A stretch of 5,111 nt of DNA, taken from assembly GCA_038224615.1 (NCBI GenBank), contig JBBRFH010000246.1, positions 1 to 5,111 of the forward strand. Reading direction: 5' to 3'. This DNA is from JBBRFH01 sp038224615. GTDB lineage: Bacteria; Planctomycetota; Phycisphaerae; Tepidisphaerales; Tepidisphaeraceae. The position numbers and the translations under genes are program-made. Under the pieces are notes generated by a model. The model was given only the letters and a program-made list of their open reading frames with translations. It made no database searches and was not told where the DNA came from. Shown piece after piece: positions 1 through 5,111 of the stretch; position 1 is the stretch's first letter, and every line of letters begins with the position of its first letter.

Positions 1-341
1 ACATTTTCAAATCGGTTGTTCTCGATGGTCGTGCCGCGGCCCATGACGCGCAGCCCGGTAGATTCCTGGTCAAGATCGTCGCCGGAGTTGCGGATGACGA
101 AGCCCTGGATCGCACTCCCGCCGCCGACGAGCACGACGCAGTCCGACTTGCCGCCGCCGTCGATGGCCGGCCAATCGTGGCCGATGAGCTTGACCGGCTT
201 GTCGGTCTTGATCGGCCCGTACACGCCCGCGGGCACGTCGATCGTCGCGCCAGGGGCGGCGGCATCGATCATCGCCTGCAGGTCGGCGGCGCGAGTGATC
301 GCGCAGCAGATCAGGAGAATGACAATGGTCAGGCCGCGCAT
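1..341 (-). CDS. nosD: NosD, periplasmic copper-site maturation protein (N-terminal part, runs off the window)
   Basis: Only the first 113 codons are visible; the gene continues past position 1. The ATG at 341 is followed by a hydrophobic leader (residues about 3-18, ending ITRA-A), which suggests export by Sec. After it comes LQAMIDAAAPGATIDVPAG, the usual opening of a right-handed parallel beta-helix of the NosD/CASH type, then repeated short strands with IDGGG, GFVIRNSG and IENNRF turns typical of such coils. NosD works in the periplasm with the NosFY ABC transporter in maturing the CuZ centre of nitrous oxide reductase (family knowledge). A GGGAG sequence lies 4 nt before the ATG. The start codon lies inside the end of the upstream membrane-protein gene, giving a 13-nt overlap and probable translational coupling. 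The position after nosZ and a NosB-like gene supports the name; other beta-helix proteins are less likely. Confidence 0.87.
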   Translation of the reverse strand, partial: MRGLTIVILLICCAITRAADLQAMIDAAAPGATIDVPAGVYGPIKTDKPVKLIGHDWPAIDGGGKSDCVVLVGGGSAIQGFVIRNSGDDLDQESTGLRVMGRGTTIENNRFEN

Positions 342-1018
342 GACGCTCCCTGGGATTTGGCGTCGTCGCGCTTCATCTGGTCAAACAGTGGCTTGTAAGC
401 CCGGCGGTGCAGCAGCAGCGAAATCACGCACAGCCCCGCCGCCGCCCACGCGAGCCACAGCCCGTAGCCCTGCCATGCGATCGTCTTGAACTGCCCGATC
501 ACACCCTCACCCAACGGCGGTGGCGTGAAGGGTTTGATCGAACTGCTCAGCGGCGCGTGCGGGTCGAGATTCTGTCCGAACAGTTGCAGCCAGTAGTACA
601 GGTCGCCGATGAAGAAGACCGGCAGCAGGATCACCGGGATCAGCAGCAGCGCCGCCCAGCGCGAATGGATGAACATCGCGCTTTCCATCAACAGCACCAG
701 CGCGATGATTCCCCACACGCCGATCGCCTTCTCGAACTTGGCAGCCTCGTCCAGCGGACGCATGCCGATGTAGTGGTTGAGCCCGTTGATCTCGCGCATG
801 TCGCCTTCGACGCGGTTGATGTACGCATTGAGCTGCAGGTCCTTCCGCGGGTACTGCGGCGCCTTGAGCTTGATGTGCCAGTACGGAAGGAAGAGCGACA
901 CCAGCAGGCAGATGCGTGCCAATGAAATCGACAATGTCGGCAACGCGTACCGTGTCCAGTGCGACTGCAATTCCGGCACGGGGACGCGCGGGCCTATCAG
1001 GCGATTCAGGATGCTCAT
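329..1018 (-). CDS. nosB: NosB-like integral membrane protein of the clade II nos cluster
   Basis: This is a 229-residue membrane protein with about four hydrophobic segments (residues about 24-47, 97-117, 121-143 and 185-204). A soluble loop after the first segment (about 52-95) contains YINRVEGDMREINGLNHYIGM, and a second loop (about 148-180) is rich in proline. The 'GD..EI..LNHYIGM' loop between nosZ and nosD is what I recognise from NosB-type proteins, an inner-membrane component found with clade II nitrous oxide reductases; its exact role in N2O reduction is unresolved. Loop residues His82 and Met86, and later histidines, could bind metal, but that is inference. The ATG at 1018 has GGAG 6 nt upstream. 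The gene begins 63 nt after nosZ, beyond a strong hairpin, and its end overlaps nosD by 13 nt. No haem motif is present, so a cytochrome label would be wrong. Confidence 0.8.
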   Translation of the reverse strand: MSILNRLIGPRVPVPELQSHWTRYALPTLSISLARICLLVSLFLPYWHIKLKAPQYPRKDLQLNAYINRVEGDMREINGLNHYIGMRPLDEAAKFEKAIGVWGIIALVLLMESAMFIHSRWAALLLIPVILLPVFFIGDLYYWLQLFGQNLDPHAPLSSSIKPFTPPPLGEGVIGQFKTIAWQGYGLWLAWAAAGLCVISLLLHRRAYKPLFDQMKRDDAKSQGASCAA

Positions 1019-1040
1019 GGAGGACTCCGATATTCGTAAA

Positions 1041-1073
1041 GCTCCCTCCCGCGCTGTTCGCGCAGGAGGGAGC
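1041..1073 (-). other. Strong intercistronic hairpin between nosZ and nosB
   Basis: A nine-base arm at 1041-1049 (GCTCCCTCC) pairs perfectly with 1065-1073 (GGAGGGAGC). Inside it, after one C/A mismatch, GCGC at 1051-1054 pairs with GCGC at 1060-1063 around a 5-nt loop. It begins 8 nt after the nosZ stop. Read in the direction of the operon it is followed by only three T residues, so it is a poor full terminator. It more likely protects the 3' end of a processed nosZ message or causes partial termination. The hairpin is seen directly; its role is inferred. Confidence 0.65.
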
Positions 1074-1081
1074 GGGTGCGA

Positions 1082-3127
1082 TCACTTCGCCTGCGCGGTG
1101 GCGGCCTTCGGCTTGATCTGGAAATAGCCCATCATTTCCAGGTGCAGCGCCGAGCAGAACTCGGTGCAATAGAAGGGATACGTGCCGGCGCGATCGGCCT
1201 TCATCTCGAACGAGGCGTACTCGCCGGGCTCGAGGCTCAGGTTGATGTTGAAGCCGGCGATGCAGAATCCGTGTGTTGCGTCTGGCGCCTGCTCCATGTT
1301 GGTGAGGTGGAACACGACGGCGTCCCCTTCGTTCACCTCGATGTTCTCGGGTGAAAAGTGGCTGCGCACGACGGTCATGTAGACGTGTACCTTGCCATCG
1401 GCTTCCTTGACGACCTTCTCGTCACCGGGCATGGGTGCCTTTGGATCAACAGACATCGTGTGGGGGTTGTAGCCAACCTCGGGATAGACCTCGAACGGCT
1501 TGAGTTTGTCGGCCTTGATCATCTGCGCGTAGTGCGGCTCGCCGTTACCGATGGGCAGGTCGTACAGCGCCTTCATCGTGTCGCCGGTCTTGCTGATGTC
1601 CACGAGCTGGAAGTTCTGCGGAAGCAGCGGGCCGGTCGGGAAGAAGCGATCGACCGACCATTTGTTCATGCCGATCATGAACTTGCCGTCCGGCGTGGTC
1701 GTGTCGCCTTCGGCGCAGACGAGATGGCCGATGTTGTATTGCATCGGAACCTTGCCGACGACGGTCCACGGCTTCTCCGGGTGCAGGCTGGCATACCGTC
1801 CGCCCAACGTCCAGCGACAGACGGCCGAATCGAGGAACAGCGATGTGTACGCATAGCCCTTGTCGTCGAACTGCGTGTGCAACGGGCCGAGGCCGAGTTC
1901 GACCTGCACTTCCTTGGTGGCATCGAAGTCGAGGATCGGCACGCCGTACTCGTCGTGGCTCTTGACGTTTCCGCTGGCGATGGCCGCCTTGATCTTGGCG
2001 GTCGAATAGACGGTGACGTGCGGGTCGAGCTTGCCGCTGACGATCACGTATTCGCCGTCGGGTGTCACGTCCACACCGTGCGGGCTCTTGGGTTCGGGGA
2101 TGAAGTAAAGCACGCCTTCCTTTATCAATGTGGGCAGGCGCAGCACCTGGAAGCCGTTGATCGTCTCGGCCTTGCCGTCGGCGACGAGCTTCTCGGCTTT
2201 CTTCCAGTCGATGACATGCATGTAGTCCATGTCCTTCTGGCTGGCGGCGGCTTCGAGTGGGGGTTGACCCTTTTCGATTGCACCGTACGCCGCCTCGGCA
2301 TTAAAACTATTGCCAAAGATCAGCCCGTCACTGGCGACCTTGCCGGCATCGAACAGGTCCTGGTGGTACGGCGGCAGTTCGATCGCGAACGATTTGCTCT
2401 TGTCGATCCGGCCCTTGGCGCGATCGAATTTCCACAGCGTACACATGCCGCGGTAGGACTTCTTGTAGTCCTCGATCGGCGCGTAGCCCATGCCGATGGG
2501 ATTGGCGTATTGGCCGCCTTCGATGACGTATTCGGAGTTGGGCGTGACGAAGCCGCAGCCATGATCGCTGAGCGTGACCGGATTCTTGAGAATCTGCTTG
2601 GTCTCGAAATCGCGCAGGTCGATGACGGCGATGCGGGCGTTGGCCTTGTCACCGATGAAGAGAAACTGGCCATCGTATTCGCCGTTGGTTTCGGACAACG
2701 CCGGATGGTGGGTGTCGCCCCAGCGAAGCTTGTGATTCTCATCGAGGTCACCTTCCTTCAAGACTTCCTCGCCGACACCGTATCCGTAGCCCTGCCAGGG
2801 CTCGGGCGTGAAGACGGCGATCGTGCGCAGTTGGCGCATCGAGGGGACGCCGATCACGAAGATCTGGCCGCTGTGCCCGCCCGAGGCGAACGTGATGTAC
2901 TCATCGAGCTTGCCACTGGGCGTGTACGTCTTGGCGGCGGCGAGCAGGTCGTCGACGTTCAGGCCACGATCGGCGGCGACTTTCTGCAGTTCGCTGAGCT
3001 GTCCGCCAGAGAGTTCGACCTTGTTCTGTGCCGAGGCGAACGAGCAAAGGGTTGCCGAAGCTGCGGCCGCAATCACGAACTTGGTGATCGTGCTGCGGGT
3101 GCATCGAATGAAGTTGTTCCACCGCAT
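1082..3127 (-). CDS. nosZ: Nitrous oxide reductase NosZ, clade II (Sec-exported)
   Basis: This is the catalytic periplasmic copper enzyme reducing N2O to N2. With the ATG at 3127 it has 681 residues. The leader (1-33) has a basic start, the hydrophobic run FVIAAAASATLCSF, and a cleavage site after ASA; it has no twin-arginine motif, unlike clade I NosZ. The beta-propeller domain carries seven histidines fitting the CuZ ligands: His140 and His141 (GDTHHP), His189 (SDHGCG), His350 (SPHGVDVTPDGEY), His417 (GPLHTQFDDKGYAYT), His468 (NIGHLVCAEGDTTTPDGK) and His532 (GEPHYAQ). The C-terminal cupredoxin domain (about 575-675) has His590 and the CuA loop CTEFCSALHLEM, giving Cys654, Glu656, Cys658, His662 and Met665. 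All ligands are intact. AAGGA lies about 9 nt before the ATG at 3127. An in-frame GTG at 3172, overlapping the cytochrome stop, would add 15 residues but has a poorer ribosome site and lengthens the leader. It follows the cytochrome gene after 41 nt. Confidence 0.96.
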   Translation of the reverse strand: MRWNNFIRCTRSTITKFVIAAAASATLCSFASAQNKVELSGGQLSELQKVAADRGLNVDDLLAAAKTYTPSGKLDEYITFASGGHSGQIFVIGVPSMRQLRTIAVFTPEPWQGYGYGVGEEVLKEGDLDENHKLRWGDTHHPALSETNGEYDGQFLFIGDKANARIAVIDLRDFETKQILKNPVTLSDHGCGFVTPNSEYVIEGGQYANPIGMGYAPIEDYKKSYRGMCTLWKFDRAKGRIDKSKSFAIELPPYHQDLFDAGKVASDGLIFGNSFNAEAAYGAIEKGQPPLEAAASQKDMDYMHVIDWKKAEKLVADGKAETINGFQVLRLPTLIKEGVLYFIPEPKSPHGVDVTPDGEYVIVSGKLDPHVTVYSTAKIKAAIASGNVKSHDEYGVPILDFDATKEVQVELGLGPLHTQFDDKGYAYTSLFLDSAVCRWTLGGRYASLHPEKPWTVVGKVPMQYNIGHLVCAEGDTTTPDGKFMIGMNKWSVDRFFPTGPLLPQNFQLVDISKTGDTMKALYDLPIGNGEPHYAQMIKADKLKPFEVYPEVGYNPHTMSVDPKAPMPGDEKVVKEADGKVHVYMTVVRSHFSPENIEVNEGDAVVFHLTNMEQAPDATHGFCIAGFNINLSLEPGEYASFEMKADRAGTYPFYCTEFCSALHLEMMGYFQIKPKAATAQAK

Positions 3128-3168
3128 GGTATCCGTCCTTCTGTAAGAGTCTGTTCGCAGGCGATTGA

Positions 3169-4152
3169 TCACTTGGTATCCGCCGCTGCCTGCTGGAGCG
3201 ATCGGAGGTAGACCACGACATCCTGAATCTGGTTGTCCTTGAGCGAGGGATTGCCGCCTTTGGCGGGCATGGTGAGATTGAGCTTGCTGTCGGCGTCGCC
3301 GGGCTGACGGCCCTTCTTGATGAAGGCGACCAGGTCTTCGTCCGACTTCGCTTTGACGAAACCGCTGTGTACGAGGTCGGCGCCGGTCTTGGGGACACCG
3401 AGCCCGTTCTTGCCGTGACAGGCCATGCAGGAGGCAAAGACGCGTTTACCACGGCCGATTGCCTGGGCATCGAGCGTGATCGTTCCGATGGCCGACGACC
3501 CATCCCCAATCGGCCCGGCGGACGCGACCTTTGCCGCCGGGGTGACCGGCTCATCGACCACATCCAGCACCGCCACCTTGACGTCGGCGGGCAAGGGCCC
3601 GTTCACGCGGCGCGGGTCCTGAAGCGAACGCACGTAGGCAATGACGTCGGCGATATCGCCGTCCCCGAAGTCGGCGCGCCCACCACGGGCCGGCATCGGC
3701 ACCTTTGTTGTATTAAGCGGGTCATCGACGGGTCGGCCGGCGATAACGAGCTTTGCCAGTTCGACGTCGGTCTTGCGTCGCGCCCAGGCGCTGCCGACCA
3801 GATCCTTGCCGAGATTCGGCTTACCCCGGCCGTCGGTCCCATGACAGGCGAAGCAGGCGACGTCATAAAGCCGCTGACCGCGGGCGACGGCATTCAGATC
3901 GAGTGCCGGCCCGGGTGGTCCGAGCGCGACCAACCGAGCCGCTTCCCGCTCCTGAGCCTCGACGGCGGCGATTTGAGCGTCGCGAACGGGGTCCGGCGAC
4001 AGGCGGACACTGGCCCACCACATCACCACCCACGCCACCGCGACCAGCGCCAGCGTGGCACCGACGAACGCCGCCCCTGCCAGGTACACCAGGAGCGTGG
4101 ATTGCGCTGCCGTTTCCGTCCCGATCGTCTGGTTGCTTGCTTCGTCGTGCAT
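3169..4152 (-). CDS. Membrane-anchored dihaem cytochrome c, probable electron donor in the nos operon
   Basis: This 327-residue protein has one N-terminal membrane segment (about 18-46, from LLVYLAGAAF to VVMWW), a short linker with a charged helix (about 55-78), and two cytochrome c domains. Haem 1 is CFACH (Cys100, Cys103, His104), with Met153 in VPMPARGG as likely sixth ligand. Haem 2 is CMACH (Cys242, Cys245, His246), with Met295 in LTMPAKGG. The domains align with each other (RGQRLYDVACFACHG against RGKRVFASCMACHG, and VIAYVRSLQ against VVVYLRSLQ), so they arose by duplication; a proline- and alanine-rich linker (about 180-228) joins them. It is the first gene after the promoter and its TGA overlaps a possible GTG of nosZ. 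It probably takes electrons from the quinol pathway for NosZ, a role comparable to NosC1/NosC2 of Wolinella-type clusters; direct donation to NosZ is inferred. The ATG is preceded by GGGAGGTG at 4157-4164, a very good ribosome site. Confidence 0.92.
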   Translation of the reverse strand: MHDEASNQTIGTETAAQSTLLVYLAGAAFVGATLALVAVAWVVMWWASVRLSPDPVRDAQIAAVEAQEREAARLVALGPPGPALDLNAVARGQRLYDVACFACHGTDGRGKPNLGKDLVGSAWARRKTDVELAKLVIAGRPVDDPLNTTKVPMPARGGRADFGDGDIADVIAYVRSLQDPRRVNGPLPADVKVAVLDVVDEPVTPAAKVASAGPIGDGSSAIGTITLDAQAIGRGKRVFASCMACHGKNGLGVPKTGADLVHSGFVKAKSDEDLVAFIKKGRQPGDADSKLNLTMPAKGGNPSLKDNQIQDVVVYLRSLQQAAADTK

Positions 4153-4156
4153 ATCA

Positions 4157-4164
4157 CACCTCCC
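4157..4164 (-). promoter_or_regulatory. Ribosome binding site of the cytochrome c gene
   Basis: Read on the minus strand this is GGGAGGTG, with its GGAGG core 6 nt before the ATG at 4152. It is the strongest Shine-Dalgarno match in the window and fixes this start. Confidence 0.75.
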
Positions 4165-4172
4165 GTACCCGT

Positions 4173-4186
4173 TACATAATCATGTA
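4173..4186. promoter_or_regulatory. Inverted repeat TACAT-N4-ATGTA around the -10 region
   Basis: The arms TACAT and ATGTA are perfect and flank AATC, and they overlap the proposed -10 box. It has the 14-base size of an FNR-type site but not its half-site sequence. It may be a repressor site or only AT-rich chance symmetry. Confidence 0.3.
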
Positions 4187-4205
4187 TTCTGGATCCTTTT
4201 GTCCA
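4176..4205 (-). promoter_or_regulatory. Probable sigma70-type promoter of the cytochrome c-nosZ-nosB-nosD operon
   Basis: On the minus strand TGGACA (4205-4200, five of six bases of TTGACA) is followed after 18 nt by GATTAT (4181-4176, four of six bases of TATAAT). Transcription would begin near 4169, leaving a leader of about 17 nt that includes the ribosome site. The region is far more AT-rich than the genes around it. The -35 box is embedded in an inverted repeat, so activity is likely controlled. No experimental start is available and alternative -10 boxes are possible. Confidence 0.45.
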
Positions 4206-4219
4206 GTTTAATCTGGACA
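4200..4219. promoter_or_regulatory. Palindromic operator candidate overlapping the -35 box
   Basis: The sequence TGTCCAGTTTAATCTGGACA has perfect 7-base arms (TGTCCAG and CTGGACA) around a TTTAAT centre; 18 of its 20 bases are symmetric. It covers the proposed -35 box. Such symmetry in front of a nos operon suggests a dimeric regulator. It does not match the FNR box (TTGAT-N4-ATCAA) or the usual NsrR site (ATGCATTT-type half sites). The Rrf2-family protein encoded just upstream is the nearest candidate to bind it (inference). Confidence 0.55.
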
Positions 4220-4228
4220 TTTTTGTCC
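4215..4228. promoter_or_regulatory. Second inverted repeat, GGACA-N4-TGTCC, sharing a half site with the first
   Basis: Five-base arms GGACA and TGTCC flank TTTT, the same 5-4-5 layout as Crp/FNR-type boxes but with different half sites. Its left half is part of the 4200-4219 palindrome. A related, less perfect copy (GGATCCTTTTGTCC, 11 of 14 bases identical) starts 24 nt away at 4191. Together the half sites form a small cluster upstream of and over the promoter. Confidence 0.45.
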
Positions 4229-4265
4229 TTTTATGCAGCGGCCGATTGCCGCAGGGCGAATTCTT

Positions 4266-4790
4266 CTAGTCGAGGCTGACGCCGCGGACGTTCCGGGACA
4301 CGGATATCGCGGGGGTTTTCTTGTGCGACTGTTTCCCCGCGAGGGGCAGTTCAAGGACCGGCTCCCGTCGGCGCCCGCTGAGGCGCTCGACCATGATCTT
4401 GCGGAGCGGCAACTGCTCCAGCGGCGTCGACCGGCCATGCCCCGGGCGGTAGCCGCGGCGCAGGCGGTCGTACTTGGCGTCGTTGGCGCGCTTGGCCGAC
4501 GCTTTTTCCGCAAGGTCGTCGACGGCGACGAGGTGGCCCTCGATCAGGACCGAGGCGTAGTCGTCCAGCGCGTCGGTGAACGTATCGACCTCAAAGCAGA
4601 CCATATCGTTCTCGCTCAGCACCTCACCCTTGCGGCCCGTGAGCGCGACGCGCAGGTAGAGCGCCCCGGCGTGCCAGCAGAACGGGAAGGGCAGGCTGTA
4701 CGGCCGCCCGTCGCGTCCGGCCATGCAGAGTCGACCGATGCGCTGCTCGCCCAGCAATTCATCGATCTCATCACGGGTCATCTCAAGCAT
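4266..4790 (-). CDS. NimA-like / pyridoxamine 5'-phosphate oxidase-fold FMN-binding protein
   Basis: With the ATG at 4790 the product is 174 residues. MTRDEIDELLGEQRIGRLCMAGRDGRPYSLPFPFCW (residues 4-39) is the typical start of the split-barrel flavin-binding family that includes NimA-like proteins. It is followed by ALYLRVALTGRKGEVLSENDMVCFEVD (about 43-69) and SVLIEGHLVAVDD (80-92), matching the remaining barrel strands and the FMN-contacting TGRK region. After about residue 115 the tail is basic and poorly conserved. Members bind FMN or a related cofactor, and many have unknown substrates; true PLP synthesis is unlikely at this size. The start overlaps the stop of the Rrf2 gene by 8 nt, with GAGG 7 nt upstream, so the two are probably translationally coupled. 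An earlier in-frame start would lie inside the Rrf2 gene and was not chosen. A redox or nitrogen-oxide stress role is suggested only by the neighbours. Confidence 0.85.
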   Translation of the reverse strand: MLEMTRDEIDELLGEQRIGRLCMAGRDGRPYSLPFPFCWHAGALYLRVALTGRKGEVLSENDMVCFEVDTFTDALDDYASVLIEGHLVAVDDLAEKASAKRANDAKYDRLRRGYRPGHGRSTPLEQLPLRKIMVERLSGRRREPVLELPLAGKQSHKKTPAISVSRNVRGVSLD

Positions 4791-5111
4791 GATCCGGCCT
4801 CGGTGTTGGGTGAATGGTGAATGACGCCAGGACCGTTCGGGCGTCTCGCAACGGGTGACTCGCGCTAGTGTCGGCGAGAACATCGGCGACGGTGCTGCCC
4901 GACAGAACTGCCTCGGCCGCCGCCGCCGCGGAGTCAACCCGGCGATGCAGCGCGCACAGGTTGCCCCCGGAGTGCGACGCCAGTCCCAGCGGGCAACCGA
5001 TTAGCCGGTGCGAAGGGTCGGCAACCTTCACGACGTCCAGCAGGGTGACGTTTTCAGGTGCGCTCAGCATGGTGTACCCGCCGTTCACCCCCCGCTGCGC
5101 CGCAACGATGC
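4783..5111 (-). CDS. Rrf2-family transcriptional regulator (5' end outside the window)
   Basis: About 108 C-terminal residues are visible; roughly the first 30-40, with most of the recognition helix, lie beyond 5111. The visible part begins IVAAQRGVNGGYTM, the wing of the Rrf2 winged helix (usual form RG..GGY.L), followed by ENVTLLDVVKVAD, the hallmark dimerisation-helix start. Next comes RLIGCPLGLASHSGGNLCALHRRVDSA, the cysteine-containing loop that holds an iron-sulfur cluster in NsrR, IscR and RsrR. Only two cysteines are seen, 13 residues apart, instead of the usual three closely spaced ones; His residues nearby could complete a site. A long helix (VDSAAAAAEAVLSGSTVADVLAD) follows. Rrf2 proteins commonly sense NO, redox state or iron-sulfur supply, so control of the nos operon downstream is plausible but not shown. 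An internal GTG at 5088 is not the start because homology continues upstream of it. Confidence 0.88.
   Translation of the reverse strand, partial: IVAAQRGVNGGYTMLSAPENVTLLDVVKVADPSHRLIGCPLGLASHSGGNLCALHRRVDSAAAAAEAVLSGSTVADVLADTSASHPLRDARTVLASFTIHPTPRPDHA

Noticed and set aside
16..489. Plus-strand open frame across the nosD/nosB junction.
   Set aside because: Low-complexity proline, arginine and serine translation, antisense to two genes that have clear family features.
3128..3172. A Tat signal in the longer form of NosZ (SYRRTDT).
   Set aside because: The arginine pair is not followed by the x-F-L-K pattern and is about 20 residues before the hydrophobic run.
1358..3211. A very long open frame (over 600 codons) on the plus strand, opposite nosZ.
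   Set aside because: It lies antisense to nosZ, whose protein has all expected copper ligands. Its translation shows no domain or signal I recognise, and GC-rich codon bias readily keeps this opposing frame open.
3367..4179. Plus-strand open frame opposite the dihaem cytochrome.
   Set aside because: Arg/Gly/Asp-rich translation without any recognisable motif; the minus strand has two CxxCH haem sites and a good ribosome site.
4173..4228. A classical FNR/DNR box or NsrR site in the nos promoter.
   Set aside because: No TTGAT-N4-ATCAA or close variant and no NsrR-type half sites were found; the inverted repeats present have other half sites.
4238..4252. Hairpin GCGGC-N5-GCCGC 13 nt after the flavoprotein stop, a possible terminator.
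   Set aside because: Only five pairs and no T run on either strand; too weak to call as a rho-independent terminator, although transcription may still end in this gap.
4790..4937. Extension of the flavoprotein upstream to a start near 4937 (223 residues).
   Set aside because: The extra N-terminal part is arginine- and proline-rich and lies wholly inside the Rrf2 gene; family similarity begins only at the MTRDEIDELL segment just after 4790.

Overview
This is a GC-rich (roughly 60%+) bacterial window in which every supported gene lies on the minus strand, so it reads from high to low coordinates. It carries the start of a nitrous oxide reductase (nos) gene cluster, the last step of denitrification (N2O to N2), with a small regulatory pair upstream. 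In order of transcription: an Rrf2-family regulator (5' end outside the window), a NimA-like FMN-binding protein overlapping it by 8 nt, a 113-nt AT-rich intergenic region with inverted repeats and a probable promoter, a membrane-anchored dihaem cytochrome c, nosZ, a four-helix membrane protein matching NosB, and the first 113 codons of nosD.

The cluster is of the atypical (clade II) kind. NosZ has a Sec-type leader with no twin-arginine motif. A NosB-type membrane protein sits between nosZ and nosD, and a c-type cytochrome is part of the operon. All seven CuZ histidines and the CuA ligands of NosZ can be located, so the enzyme looks intact. The cytochrome probably delivers electrons towards NosZ on the periplasmic side. 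NosB is the clade II-associated membrane component, and NosD is a periplasmic beta-helix protein needed to mature the copper centre. The remaining usual genes (nosF, nosY, nosL, nosG/H) would be expected beyond position 1 but cannot be seen.

The cytochrome c, nosZ, nosB and nosD genes are tightly packed (overlap or 44 nt, 63 nt, 13-nt overlap) and probably form one operon. A strong hairpin between nosZ and nosB may set unequal transcript levels. The promoter region before the cytochrome gene holds several short inverted repeats, one overlapping the best -35 box. The adjacent Rrf2 protein is an obvious but unproven candidate to bind there.

The sequence alone does not fix the organism. Clade II nos clusters with Sec-exported NosZ occur in Planctomycetota, Gemmatimonadota, Bacteroidota, Chloroflexota and some Proteobacteria. 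The high GC and the protein style make a planctomycete-like or Gemmatimonadota-like source plausible, but this is only an impression. No tRNA, rRNA, CRISPR array or mobile element was seen, and no gene-free stretch exceeds 300 bases.
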